Position numbers and translations under genes: made by a program | Notes under the pieces: generated by a model | What the model was told of the DNA's origin: nothing | Database searches by the model: none | Seen by the model: only the letters and a program-made list of their open reading frames with translations | Part shown: positions 8,948 to 17,148 of the stretch, piece after piece | Position numbering within the stretch: the stretch's first letter is position 1 | Layout: each line of letters begins with the position of its first letter | NCBI RefSeq assembly: GCF_013409365.1 | Contig: NZ_JACCBA010000001.1 | Location: 1,240,001 to 1,304,000 of the forward strand | Length of the DNA: 64,000 bases | Direction of reading: 5' to 3' | From: Actinomadura luteofluorescens | GTDB taxonomy: Bacteria > Actinomycetota > Actinomycetes > Streptosporangiales > Streptosporangiaceae

Positions 8948-10749
8948 GCGCGCTGACCGGAACGGTCGCGGCGCTCCTCGGCATCGAGGACGCCGCCGAC
9001 CTCGCGCGGGTGACCGCCCGCGCGGAGGCCATCGGCCGGGCGCTCCCGGCGCCCGCGCGGCTCGGCCTGCGCGCCGGCGCGGGCACGCTGGACGCGCTGT
9101 CCCGGCTCGCCACCGGGCACCCGCTCGACGGCCTGGACGCCGACCGCCGCGACGCGTTCTGCGCCCTGCTGACCTCCCGCGAGCCGGCGGCGCGGCTCGT
9201 GGAGGCGCTGAAGATCCCGCTGCTGCTGGCGGCCGGCACCGAGCTGCTGCCGCTCCCCAGGGCCTCCGGCGACCCGCGCCCCGACGCGCCCCTGGACTGC
9301 ACGCCGTCCGGCGGCTGGCCCGCGTGCTCCACCGCCGACGCCGTCGTGGTCGGGTCGGGCGCGGGCGGCGCGATGGCGGCGCGGACCCTCGCCCGGCGCG
9401 GCATGTCGGTGGTGGTCCTGGAGGAGGGGCGGCGGTTCACCGTCGCCGAGTTCCGCGACCGCCCGCCGCTCGACCGGTTCCTCGACCTGTACCGGGACGG
9501 CGGCTCCACCGTCGCGCTCGGCCGGCCTCCGGTGCTGCTGCCCCAGGGCCGCGCGGTCGGCGGGACGACCGTCGTCAACAGCGGCACCTGCTACCGGACA
9601 CCGGACCGCGTGCTGCGGCGGTGGGCGGGGTTCGGCGTGCCGGTCGGCGACTTCGGCGCCCGGCTCGACGAGGTCGAGGCCACGCTGCGGGTCGCGCGGC
9701 AGCCCATGGGCCCCCTCGGCCGCAACGGGCTGCTCGCGCTGGAGGGCGCCGAGCGGCTCGGCTGGCGCGCGGGGCCGCTGCGCCGCAACGCGCCCGACTG
9801 CGTGGGAAGCGGGCAGTGCGCCGCCGGCTGCCCGCACAACGCCAAGCACGGCGTCCACCTGAACGCTCTCCCCCAGGCCTGCGAGGCGGGGGCGCAGATC
9901 GTCTCCCGGGCCCGGGTCGAACGGATCCTCGTCGAGCGCGGCACCGCCACCGGCGTGCGCGCCCGCCGCCCGGACGGCACGGCCTTCGAGATCCTCGCGC
10001 CCCGCGTCGTCGTCGCGGCCGGCGCCTTGGAGACGCCGCTGCTGCTGAGGCGGTCGGGGATCGGCGCGCATCCCGAGGTGGGACGCGGAATGGCCGTGCA
10101 CCCCGCGACGAACATCGCCGGGCGGTTCGCCGAACCGGTCGTGTCGTGGTCTGGGGTGATGCAGAGCGTCGGCGTCGAGGAGCTGCACGGCGACGGGATC
10201 CTCATCGAGGCGACCGCGAGCCCGCCTGGCATGAGCTCGTTCCCGCTGCCGGGCGCGGGACGGGCGCTGCGCCGCGCGCTGGAGGGCGCCGACCGCCTCG
10301 CCGTGCTCGGCGCGATGATCGCCGACGCTCCGTCCGGCCGCGTGCACGGTGCCCGGCACCGCGCGCTCGTCCGCTACGACCTGGCCCGGGATGACGCGGC
10401 CCGGCTGCGGCGGGCGCTCGTCGCGATGGGGCGGATCCTGTTCGCGGCCGGGGCCGAGGAGGTCCTCACCGGCCTGCCCCGCCACCCGTCCGCCCGCGAC
10501 GACGCCGAGCTCACGCGCGCCGTCGCGATGGCGTCCGCCTCCGACCTGCACCTGGCCGGGTTCCACCCCACCGGGACGGTGCGGCTGGGCGCCGACGCGG
10601 GGCGGGCGCCGGTGGACCCGTCCGGGCGGCTGCGCGGCGTGCGGGGCGTGCACGTGGCCGACGCGTCGGTCCTGCCGAGCTGCCCCGAGGTGAACCCGCA
10701 GCTCACGATCATGGCGATGGCGCTGCGCATCGCCGAGGGGATCGGGTAG
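8944..10749 (+). CDS. GMC-family FAD oxidoreductase
   Basis: This 601-residue flavoenzyme should oxidise an alcohol group. After about 125 N-terminal residues of unclear role, the FAD site VVVGSGAGGAMAARTLARRG appears, then GRAVGGTTVVNSGTCYRTP, the family's active-site loop. A Cys-rich CVGSGQCAAGCPHN segment follows, as in several cholesterol-oxidase-like and fatty-alcohol oxidases. The C-terminal catalytic region contains LAGFHPTGTVRLG with the active-site His and ends with HVADASVLPSCPEVNPQLT. Its GTG overlaps the upstream stop. The substrate is unknown; the FadR regulator in the same operon suggests an acyl or lipid-derived alcohol. Confidence 0.9.
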   Translation: MSALTGTVAALLGIEDAADLARVTARAEAIGRALPAPARLGLRAGAGTLDALSRLATGHPLDGLDADRRDAFCALLTSREPAARLVEALKIPLLLAAGTELLPLPRASGDPRPDAPLDCTPSGGWPACSTADAVVVGSGAGGAMAARTLARRGMSVVVLEEGRRFTVAEFRDRPPLDRFLDLYRDGGSTVALGRPPVLLPQGRAVGGTTVVNSGTCYRTPDRVLRRWAGFGVPVGDFGARLDEVEATLRVARQPMGPLGRNGLLALEGAERLGWRAGPLRRNAPDCVGSGQCAAGCPHNAKHGVHLNALPQACEAGAQIVSRARVERILVERGTATGVRARRPDGTAFEILAPRVVVAAGALETPLLLRRSGIGAHPEVGRGMAVHPATNIAGRFAEPVVSWSGVMQSVGVEELHGDGILIEATASPPGMSSFPLPGAGRALRRALEGADRLAVLGAMIADAPSGRVHGARHRALVRYDLARDDAARLRRALVAMGRILFAAGAEEVLTGLPRHPSARDDAELTRAVAMASASDLHLAGFHPTGTVRLGADAGRAPVDPSGRLRGVRGVHVADASVLPSCPEVNPQLTIMAMALRIAEGIG

Positions 10750-10758
10750 CCGCCGCCT

Positions 10759-11406
10759 TCAGGAGCCGAGGTACCGCAGGACGGCCAGGACGCGGCGGCT
10801 GTACCCGGTCGCGTGCGACAGGTCGAGCTTGTCGAAGATCGCGTTGACGTGCTTCTCGACGGCGCTCTGCGAGATGTGGAGATGCGCGGCGATCGAGGCG
10901 TTGGTGTGCCCCTGCGCCATCGTGTCGAGGACGTCCCGCTCGCGCGGGGTGAGGCGCGCCAGCGGATCGCCCTGCGCGCCGTGCGCGGCCAGCAGCCGGC
11001 GCACCACCTCCGGGTCGAACGCGGCGCCGCCCGCGCCGACGCGCTCCAGGGCGTCGAGGAACTCGTCGACCTGCGCGACCCGGTCCTTCAGCAGGTAGCC
11101 GACGCCCGCGGTGTCCGCGGTGATCAGCTCGGCGGCGTAGCGCTTCTCCACGTACTGCGACAGCACGAGCACCCCGACGTCCGGCCAGCGCCGCCGGATC
11201 TCCAGCGCGGCCCGCAGCCCCTCGTCGGTGTGGCTGGGCGGCATCCGGACGTCGACGACCACGACGTCGGGCGGGCCCTCGGCCACCGCCGCGATCAGCG
11301 CGTCGCCGTCGCCGACCGCCGCCTCCACCCGGTGGCCCTCCTCGGCGAGCAGCCGCACCAGGCCCTCGCGCAGCAGCGTGGAGTCCTCGGCCAGCATCAC
11401 CCGCAC
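10759..11406 (-). CDS. NarL/LuxR-type response regulator
   Basis: This 215-residue two-component regulator has an N-terminal receiver domain, with acidic pair E7/D8, phosphoacceptor D52 in VVVVDVRMPP and the conserved Lys in YLLKDRV. The C-terminal LuxR helix-turn-helix reads LTPRERDVLDTMAQGHTNAS and then SQSAVEKHVNAIFDKL. It overlaps the end of the kinase gene by 10 bases and is the last gene of the DedA-kinase-regulator unit. GTG 11406 gives the standard MRVMLAEDS start; a GTG two codons later is also possible. Its targets cannot be read from sequence. Confidence 0.93.
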   Translation of the reverse strand: MRVMLAEDSTLLREGLVRLLAEEGHRVEAAVGDGDALIAAVAEGPPDVVVVDVRMPPSHTDEGLRAALEIRRRWPDVGVLVLSQYVEKRYAAELITADTAGVGYLLKDRVAQVDEFLDALERVGAGGAAFDPEVVRRLLAAHGAQGDPLARLTPRERDVLDTMAQGHTNASIAAHLHISQSAVEKHVNAIFDKLDLSHATGYSRRVLAVLRYLGS

Positions 11407-12575
11407 GGCAGCTCCGCGGTGATCACAGTTGGGCCGCCGCGCGGGCTGTCCACGGTGAACGTCCCGTCCAGCGCGGCGACCCGGCGGGCCAGCCCGGCGA
11501 GCCCGCCGCCGCCCGGGTCGGCTCCCCCGCCCCCGTCGTCCTCGATGCGCACGCCGATCATTGTCGCCGATCCCGCCACGGCCACCCGCACCGACGCGGC
11601 GCCGGAGTGCTTCGCGGCGTTCGTGACGGCCTCGCAGACGACGAAGTACGCCGCCGTCTCGACCGCGTGCGGGGGCCGCCCGGGGACGTCGAAGTCGATC
11701 ACCACCGGCAGCGCGGACCGCTCGGCCACGGTCTCCAGCGCCGCCCGCAGCCCCTCGCCGTCCAGCGCGGCGGGGTAGACCCGCCAGGTGACCTCCCGCA
11801 GGTCCGCCAGCGCCCGCTGCGACTCCTCGTGCGCCTGCCTCAGCAGCTCGGCCGCCCGCTCCCCGTCGCCGGCGCGGCGGGCCCGCCCGATCAGCATGCC
11901 GAGCGCCACGAGCCGCTGCTGGACGCCGTCGTGCAGGTCCCGCTCGATGCGGCGCCGCTCGTCGTCCACCGCGTCCACGACCTGCGCCCGCGTCACCGAC
12001 AGCTGCGCGATGCGGCGCTCGTACTCCTCCAGCGGGCTCGGCCCGAGGCAGCGCCGGGCCACGCTCCGCTCCATCGCCGCGACCCCGACCAGGCCCTGCA
12101 CGGCGAGGAAGAGCAGCACCACGCCCGCGACGGCCGTGTAGAGGACGATCCACCAGGTCGGCGGGATGCCGTCCAGGTGGTCACCCGTGATCCACCAGCC
12201 CACCGCCAGCCGGACCGCGGCCGCCGCCCCGTAGGCCAGCAGCAGCAGGATCACCCCGCCGAGCAGCCCCACCGGCACCCGCAGCACCAGGTACGCGAGC
12301 GCCTTCAGCGGGCCGTACCGGACGGCCCGGTCCTCGCCGAGGAACACCCGGAGCCTCCACAGCTCCAGCTCGGCCAGGAGCTCGGCGCCCTCCGCGACCG
12401 CCCCGGGGACCTTCCGGCGCCCGCGCGAGAACGCCATCGAGTACGCCATCAGCAGCGCCGCCACCGCCAGCAGCACCAGTTCCACTCCCGCGGTCACCGC
12501 GGCCAGCAGCAGGCCCGCCGCGGCTCGCCCGGCCGCGCGCGGGCCGCCGCGCGGCACGTCAAAAGTCGCGATCAC
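11397..12575 (-). CDS. Sensor histidine kinase (HisKA_3 type)
   Basis: This 392-residue membrane kinase should phosphorylate the regulator encoded just downstream. It has about four hydrophobic segments (roughly residues 17-46, 91-120 and 138-165) with only short loops, so it may sense the membrane itself. The dimerisation/phosphoacceptor helix has H215 in ERRRIERDLHDGVQQRL. The ATPase domain has the N box VCEAVTNAAKHSGA and glycine-rich loops in IEDDGGGGADPGGGGLAGL. The start overlaps the end of the upstream DedA gene by 17 bases, indicating one transcript and possible coupling between envelope state and signalling. Confidence 0.92.
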   Translation of the reverse strand: MIATFDVPRGGPRAAGRAAAGLLLAAVTAGVELVLLAVAALLMAYSMAFSRGRRKVPGAVAEGAELLAELELWRLRVFLGEDRAVRYGPLKALAYLVLRVPVGLLGGVILLLLAYGAAAAVRLAVGWWITGDHLDGIPPTWWIVLYTAVAGVVLLFLAVQGLVGVAAMERSVARRCLGPSPLEEYERRIAQLSVTRAQVVDAVDDERRRIERDLHDGVQQRLVALGMLIGRARRAGDGERAAELLRQAHEESQRALADLREVTWRVYPAALDGEGLRAALETVAERSALPVVIDFDVPGRPPHAVETAAYFVVCEAVTNAAKHSGAASVRVAVAGSATMIGVRIEDDGGGGADPGGGGLAGLARRVAALDGTFTVDSPRGGPTVITAELPCG

Positions 12576-13284
12576 GTTGAAGTTCTCTCGCCTCCGCTCG
12601 GTGCGCCCCTTGCCTCCGCCCCCGCCCCGGCCTCCGCGCGGACCCGCGCGCCTTCACGATACGTACGGCCACGAACGCCAGCGCCGCCAGACCGACCAGC
12701 GCGACGACGGCCTTGGAGTAGACGCCGACGAACTCCTCCACCGTCCGCCAGTTGTCCCCGAGCCCGTACCCGGCCAGCACGAACACCGTGTTCCACAGCA
12801 GGCTGCCGAGGGCGGTGTAGAGCAGGAACGTCGCGGGCCTCATCCGCTCCACCCCCGCCGGGACGGAGACCAGGCTGCGGAAGATCGGGATCATCCGGCC
12901 GAAGAACACGGCCTTGGCGCCGTGCCGGGCGAACCACGCCTCCGTCCGGTCCAGGTCGTCGAGCTTGAGCAGCGGCAGCCGGGCCACCATCGCGCGGATC
13001 CGGTCCCGCCCGATCAGCGCGCCGATCCCGTACAGGGCCAGCGCCCCGGCCACGCTGCCGGCCGTCGTCCACGCGAGCGCCGCCACCAGGCTCATCCGGC
13101 CCTGCGCGGAGGCGAACCCCGCCAGGGGGAGGATCACCTCGCTCGGCAGCGGCGGGAACAGGTTCTCCAGCGCGATCGCCAGCCCCGCCCCGGGCGCGCC
13201 CAGCCTGTCCATCAGGTCCGTCGCCCACCCCGCGACGCCTCCCGCGGGCTCGGCCGCCGGCGCCGCGTACATCGTCTCGATCAT
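12559..13284 (-). CDS. DedA-family membrane protein
   Basis: This 241-residue integral membrane protein belongs to the DedA/VTT superfamily. Bacterial members include flippases for undecaprenyl phosphate and phosphatidylethanolamine. Typical segments are ENLFPPLPSEVILPLAGF, the GALIGRDRIR loop, and the FFGRMIPIFRSLVSVPAG motif with conserved Arg residues near the substrate path. Four to five helices are visible, and the C-terminal tail is basic and hydrophilic. I chose ATG 13284; no Shine-Dalgarno sequence is present. A TAGCGT element lies 7 bases before the ATG, which fits a leaderless start. It is the first gene of a unit with the sensor kinase and response regulator. Confidence 0.88.
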   Translation of the reverse strand: MIETMYAAPAAEPAGGVAGWATDLMDRLGAPGAGLAIALENLFPPLPSEVILPLAGFASAQGRMSLVAALAWTTAGSVAGALALYGIGALIGRDRIRAMVARLPLLKLDDLDRTEAWFARHGAKAVFFGRMIPIFRSLVSVPAGVERMRPATFLLYTALGSLLWNTVFVLAGYGLGDNWRTVEEFVGVYSKAVVALVGLAALAFVAVRIVKARGSARRPGRGRRQGAHRAEARELQRDRDF

Positions 13285-13488
13285 GTGTACGACGCTAGGA
13301 ACCGGGACGCCGCGCCACCATGGAGCGCACCGCCGGTCCGTCCGGCCGCCTCCCGCACCCCTCCCCTGCGGAAAACCGCACCCCGAGGGGCCGAAAACGG
13401 GGACGGGGACGGGCATCCGGCCTACTGTTGGATCACCGCCGCCGCCCGTCCTGGGAGATCAGGGCGCACGACAGAAGGAGCCGCGCGC

Positions 13489-14304
13489 GTGGCCGACGAC
13501 CTCCCCGAGAACGCACCTCCGGGCATCGACCCCTCCACGCCCACCTTCGCGCGCGTGTACGACTACTTCCTCGGCGGCAAGGACAACTTCGCCGCCGACC
13601 GCGAGGTGGCCGACATGGTGATGCAGCTCGTGCCGGAGGCCCCCGTCGTGGCCCAGGGCAACCGGGTCGCCATCGAGCGGGCGGTGACCTACATGGCCCG
13701 CGATCTCGGCATCGACCAGTTCGTCGACATCGGGTCGGGGCTGCCCACGTCGTCCAACGTGCACCAGTTCGCCCGGGCGGCCAACCCCGACGCGCGCGTG
13801 GTGTACGTCGACAACGACCCGATCGTGCTGGCGCACGGGCGGGCGCTGCTGACCGAGACCGGCGTCGCGACGTTCATCCAGGGCGACCTGTACGAGCCCG
13901 AGAAGATCTTCACCGACCCCGCGCTGACCGGGCTCCTCGACCTGTCGCGCCCGGTGGGCGTCGTGCTGGCCGCGATCATCCACCACGTGCCGGACGACCG
14001 CGACCCGGCCGGGGTCGTCCACGCGCTGCTCCCGTTCCTCGCGCCCGGCAGCCACGTCGTGCTCACCCACCTGCACGACGCGGGGGACGATCCGCGCGTC
14101 GAGGAGGCCAAGCGCATCCTGCAGTCGGGCCTGGGCGGGTCCTACTTCCGCCACTCCTCCGAGATCGAGCGGTTCATGGAGGGCCTCACGATCCTGGAAC
14201 CGGGGGTGGCCAACGTGACCGCGTGGCGGCCCGCCGGGCCCGCCGGGCCGCTGGAGCACCCGCTGCACTCCCAGATGGTCGCCGTCCTGGGGCGTAAGGA
14301 CTGA
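13489..14304 (+). CDS. PF04672 S-adenosyl-methionine-dependent methyltransferase (copy 1)
   Basis: This 271-residue protein belongs to the actinobacterial PF04672 (DUF574) family. It has the diagnostic N-terminal motif ARVYDYFLGGKDNFAADREV, the SAM-binding DIGSGLPTSSNVH and the acidic strand VVYVDNDPIV, followed by AAIIHHVPDD. The fold is a Rossmann methyltransferase; substrates are unknown. The GTG at 13489 has AGAAGGAG 8 bases upstream. A second copy occurs at 17149-17946 on the other strand, with the same order of motifs. Such genes are often multicopy in Streptomyces and Actinomadura. Confidence 0.9.
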   Translation: MADDLPENAPPGIDPSTPTFARVYDYFLGGKDNFAADREVADMVMQLVPEAPVVAQGNRVAIERAVTYMARDLGIDQFVDIGSGLPTSSNVHQFARAANPDARVVYVDNDPIVLAHGRALLTETGVATFIQGDLYEPEKIFTDPALTGLLDLSRPVGVVLAAIIHHVPDDRDPAGVVHALLPFLAPGSHVVLTHLHDAGDDPRVEEAKRILQSGLGGSYFRHSSEIERFMEGLTILEPGVANVTAWRPAGPAGPLEHPLHSQMVAVLGRKD

Positions 14305-14564
14305 TCAGCGGATTCAGCGGAGAGTGAAACCGGTTCCGCCCGCGCCCGCGCCCGCAGGAGGCTCGGAGCCCCGATTCCCGCAGGCCGCGCGGTTACGGAC
14401 GGCCTCGCCCCCCGGTTTCGGGCCCACGTCCGGTCATGATCCAGGTAAAAGATCTTTTTGATCGACTTTTCCGTTGTTGGGCCTTTCTTGTAGCGTTCGC
14501 AGCGTTTTGTGAAGTGCATTCATGATCGGACTTTCCCGCCACAAGATCATGTAAGGACGCCGCG
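14305..14564. other. AT-rich intergenic region with a palindrome
   Basis: These 260 bases have no credible gene. The second half is much richer in A and T than the rest of the window. It contains a perfect 12-bp palindrome, AAAAGATCTTTT (14447-14458), and two copies of TCATGATC. It is the likely promoter region for the membrane protein at 14565 and a plausible binding region for Lsr2-type proteins, which prefer AT-rich DNA. Confidence 0.5.
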
Positions 14565-15062
14565 ATGCCCCTGGCGACAGGCCTGGCCGCGGCCGCGCTC
14601 GTGGGCCTGCTCTCGCTCCTGGCCACCGCGCGGCACGGCAGGCGCCCCGACCGTTCGGACGAACGGCACCCCGAGTCGCTGACGGCCGTCCTCGGCCCGG
14701 GGGACGAGGAGTACCTCGCCTGGCTGGCCGACCACCACTGGCCCGCCGACGAGTACCTCGATCTGGAGCACGAGTGGCGGATCGAGCTGGAGTTCGGCGA
14801 GCCGGCGGGCCACTACGAGTCGCCGCTGTGCCCCCGGTGCGACCTGCGCCGCGAGGACGTCTGGCCGTGCCCCGCCTGCGGCAGGCTCCTGCACTCCTCC
14901 TGCGGCCACGGCATGCGGCGCCGCACCGTCGAGCGCCCCTACCGGACCCACGGCACCAACTCCGAGGCCGTCGTCGCCGAGTGGATCTGCACGGGCTGCA
15001 CGGCCGTCGTCGGTCTCGACGTGGACCACGGCGACGAACCGGACGGTGGCATCTTGCGGTGA
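14565..15062 (+). CDS. Membrane-anchored protein with Cys-rich zinc-ribbon-like domain
   Basis: This 165-residue protein starts with a hydrophobic helix (residues 3-22), followed by a basic RHGRRPDR stretch. Next comes an acidic segment, LGPGDEEYLAWLADHHWP, then DEYLDLEH. The C-terminal half has paired cysteines: CPRC (about residue 88), CPAC (about 104), a Cys-Gly-His group and CTGC near the end. This suggests a zinc ribbon or RING-like fold. The acidic segment recurs in the shorter protein at 15997-16320, so the two are paralogues. The function is unknown. Confidence 0.7.
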   Translation: MPLATGLAAAALVGLLSLLATARHGRRPDRSDERHPESLTAVLGPGDEEYLAWLADHHWPADEYLDLEHEWRIELEFGEPAGHYESPLCPRCDLRREDVWPCPACGRLLHSSCGHGMRRRTVERPYRTHGTNSEAVVAEWICTGCTAVVGLDVDHGDEPDGGILR

Positions 15063-15202
15063 ATCGCCCCTGATTGCCCTAGCTTCGACGCCTTCACACG
15101 TGGGCGACGGTAAAAAATTCGCCATCCACTTGCATATTTCGGACGCAGCGCGGCAGGCTGCAATATGTCCTTAATCACGTGGGACACCCGTGGAGGAACC
15201 CT

Positions 15203-15412
15203 GTGACCGCCGAGCACCACACCATCTGCCAGCACGAGCCGCCCTGTCCGCAGCCGGACGACCTCGACCGCGAGGCCGCGCGCATCATCGCCGCCCACCC
15301 CGAGCAGGGGTGGAATCTCCTGTGCAACGGCGTCGTCGTCTTCGACGACACCGGCGAGCTCCTTCCCGACGGCCGCGTCATCGCACCGCACCGTCCCACC
15401 ACCGCCGCCTAG
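15203..15412 (+). CDS. DUF5999 family small protein
   Basis: This 69-residue protein closely fits the DUF5999 pattern: a Cys/His start (ICQHEPPCPQPDD), then EAARIIAAHPEQGWNLLCNG, VVVFDDTGELLPDG and a final VIAPHR. These small proteins are widespread in Streptomyces and relatives, and their function is not known. The three cysteines and two histidines could bind metal. GTG 15203 has TGGAGG 6 bases upstream. The 140 bases before it are AT-rich around CTTGCATATTTCGG and ATATGTCCTTAATC and probably hold the promoter. Confidence 0.85.
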   Translation: MTAEHHTICQHEPPCPQPDDLDREAARIIAAHPEQGWNLLCNGVVVFDDTGELLPDGRVIAPHRPTTAA

Positions 15413-15996
15413 AGCCCGCGACCCGTCCCGGCACGATCATCCGATCACGTGCCGGTCGTTCCCGACGCCGGGCGAGCGCCTGCCGCCCGGGACGTCGCGA
15501 GCACGCTCTCCGGCTCCCCTCCCAGCCCCCCGCACAGACGGCGATCCGCCGCAGACCCCCACGTGAGCTCGATGAACCGGCGCTCTCCCCCGTACGCGCC
15601 GCCCCCGGTCCGGCAGCCGAGACCCTCCACTCGCCTTCGGACCGTCGTGGCGTTCATCCAGGCCAGGCCATGCCGAGGCCACCTCTCCGCGCCGTCATCA
15701 GGCGACCACCACCGGACTCCAACCCGCTTGCCAAACCCTGGCAGCGTGCGACGAAAGCCCGCGTGTCGTGACGCCCCCGCGCGACGATCGCGCACAGCCT
15801 TGGAGAGGAGAGCGGACAGGGCGCGGCGATCCCAGGTGAACCTCGCCCGCTCGCGCGCGTCCGCATGAGACGCCGTGCGCTGTTCGTCTCCACCGATCCG
15901 CATGTCGGACTCCCATCCGGCGGGCGATCCCGGTAGCGTTCAACTGTTTTGCTACTTACGCAACAATCATGCGGAACTCGACCGCGGAAGGACGGT
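15413..15996. other. Non-coding or unassigned stretch
   Basis: I see no convincing gene in these 584 bases. Open frames exist on both strands but are rich in Arg/Pro/Ser, lack good start sites and show no recognisable motif. The last 70 bases become AT-rich and contain a small dyad, TTGC-TACTTAC-GCAA (near 15950). They probably hold the promoter of the gene at 15997. Confidence 0.4.
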
Positions 15997-16320
15997 GTGG
16001 GTGTGGTCACAGTCCTGGTCCTCGCGTCCCTGGTCGCCCTGTTCGGCCTTTTCCTGCCGAACCTCCTCCACCCCATGCCGCCGCGCCCCGCTCCGGAGCA
16101 GGGGGATCCCGCTCCCGAGCCGCCACGCGCCGTCCCGCCCCCCGCCCTCGCCGCCGATCCCCCGGGCCACCCGGAGTCCATGACCGCCGAGCTGGACCCC
16201 GGCGACGAGGAGTACCTCGCCTTCGTGGCCGACGAGCTCTGGCCCGACGACGAGTACCTGGAGCTGGAGCACACCACCGACGGCGAGGAGGAGTCCGGCG
16301 GCAGCAGCATGCGCATGTGA
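15997..16320 (+). CDS. Small membrane-anchored protein, paralogue of the 14565 protein
   Basis: This 107-residue protein starts with a single membrane helix (VTVLVLASLVALFGLFLP), followed by a Pro-rich linker of about 35 residues. The acidic segment LDPGDEEYLAFVADELWP comes next, followed by DEYLELEH. This block is almost the same as in the protein at 14565-15062, but the Cys-rich domain is absent. GTG 15997 has GGAAGG 5 bases upstream. It therefore seems to be a truncated or specialised family member. The function is unknown; the conserved acidic block probably faces the cytoplasm or cell surface as an interaction site. Confidence 0.65.
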   Translation: MGVVTVLVLASLVALFGLFLPNLLHPMPPRPAPEQGDPAPEPPRAVPPPALAADPPGHPESMTAELDPGDEEYLAFVADELWPDDEYLELEHTTDGEEESGGSSMRM

Positions 16321-16385
16321 GCGGGCGACCTTTGGTGGACCGTTCCGAAGCGCAGTGCCCGGCCGGCCGGTGAACGCGCGACCGG

Positions 16386-16856
16386 TTACGTGGTGGGGAG
16401 GGGAGCGCCCGTCTCCAGGAGCGTCTTAAGGCCGGACAGGACGTGCGGCCAGCCGTGCCGGGACATGCCGAGCAGCACCTCGCCGCCCTCGTGGACGACG
16501 GTCAGCCTCACCGCCTCCCCGACGGGTTCGAGATCGAAGGTCACCTTGGAGCGGGGCTCCCGCAGGAGCCGTGCGCGGGTCTCCTCGTCCACGCCGGTGG
16601 ACCGCGCCCACTCCGGCGTGAAGGTGTGCCAGGTGTAGCTGAGGCACCGGCCCGGCTCGGCCGCGAGGACGACCTGCTCAGGGTCGGACGTCGTCGCGCC
16701 CTCCTCGTGCCAGGTGACGGCGGACCCGGGCCGCCAGTCGGTCTCGAAGGCGACACCCCAGTAGCGGCGGGTGGAGCCCGGGTCGGTGAGCGCCTCCCAG
16801 AGCCGCTCCGGCGTGGTCCTGATGTAGGTCGTGTAGACGAACTCGTTTCCGGTCAT
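16386..16856 (-). CDS. SRPBCC / AHSA1-domain protein
   Basis: This 156-residue protein has the START-like AHSA1 fold. It begins with FVYTTYIRTTPERLWEALTD, continues with the typical WGVAFETDWRPGSAVTW strand pair, and ends with a long helix after MSRHGWPHVLSGLKTLLETG. Such proteins bind hydrophobic ligands or act as co-factors of regulators, and they are often encoded with ArsR repressors. No ArsR gene is next to it here. It stands alone, facing the small membrane protein at 15997. Confidence 0.85.
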   Translation of the reverse strand: MTGNEFVYTTYIRTTPERLWEALTDPGSTRRYWGVAFETDWRPGSAVTWHEEGATTSDPEQVVLAAEPGRCLSYTWHTFTPEWARSTGVDEETRARLLREPRSKVTFDLEPVGEAVRLTVVHEGGEVLLGMSRHGWPHVLSGLKTLLETGAPLPTT

Positions 16857-16890
16857 CGCGTCCTTTTCAGCGGACCTGGGGTTCTAGGGA

Positions 16891-17099
16891 GCCTGTCTCG
16901 AGTCACGACCAAGGCCGCAGCAGCCGACACAATCCTTACCAGCCGATCCCAGACCAGCCACCACAAGACTCACAGCCTGTCTCGAAGTCGCCCCGGCCAC
17001 GCGCGCGAACGCGTGACCTGCCCGGTGGAGCGAAGCCGAAGGCGAGCGGAACCGGGCAGATCGCGAAGCGATGCCGCGTTCGCCCAGGCCAGGTCACGC
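16891..17099. repeat. Extragenic repeat element with direct and inverted repeats
   Basis: The gap between the SRPBCC gene and the second methyltransferase contains an 11-bp direct repeat, GCCTGTCTCGA, at 16891-16901 and 16975-16985. It also holds long-range inverted repeats: GCGAACGCG (17005-17013) with CGCGTTCGC (17075-17083), and GCGTGACCTG (17011-17020) with CAGGTCACGC (17090-17099). The interior is rich in GAGCGAAGC-type motifs. There is no coding potential. It looks like a REP- or MITE-like chromosomal repeat, or a folded RNA. Confidence 0.5.
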
Positions 17100-17148
17100 A
17101 GCGAGCCGCTAGGCGAGCGAAGTGGGCCGGGACTGAGAAAAACACAGC

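Noticed and set aside
8794..10653. A long open frame antisense to the GMC oxidoreductase gene
   Set aside because: It is rich in Arg, Gly, Pro and His with no motif, as expected for the reverse strand of a GC-rich gene. The plus-strand gene has clear FAD and active-site motifs.
12577..13488. Upstream extension of the first PF04672 methyltransferase frame
   Set aside because: It runs antisense to the DedA gene and is rich in Arg/Pro/His. The GTG at 13489 has a good ribosome site, and the family's N terminus starts there.
15445..15903. Open frames on both strands in the 15.4-15.9 kb gap
   Set aside because: Composition is rich in Arg/Ser/Pro, start signals are poor, and no motif is visible in either strand.
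16891..17099. CRISPR array
   Set aside because: Only two short direct repeats are present, 84 bp apart, with no regular spacers and no cas genes in the window.
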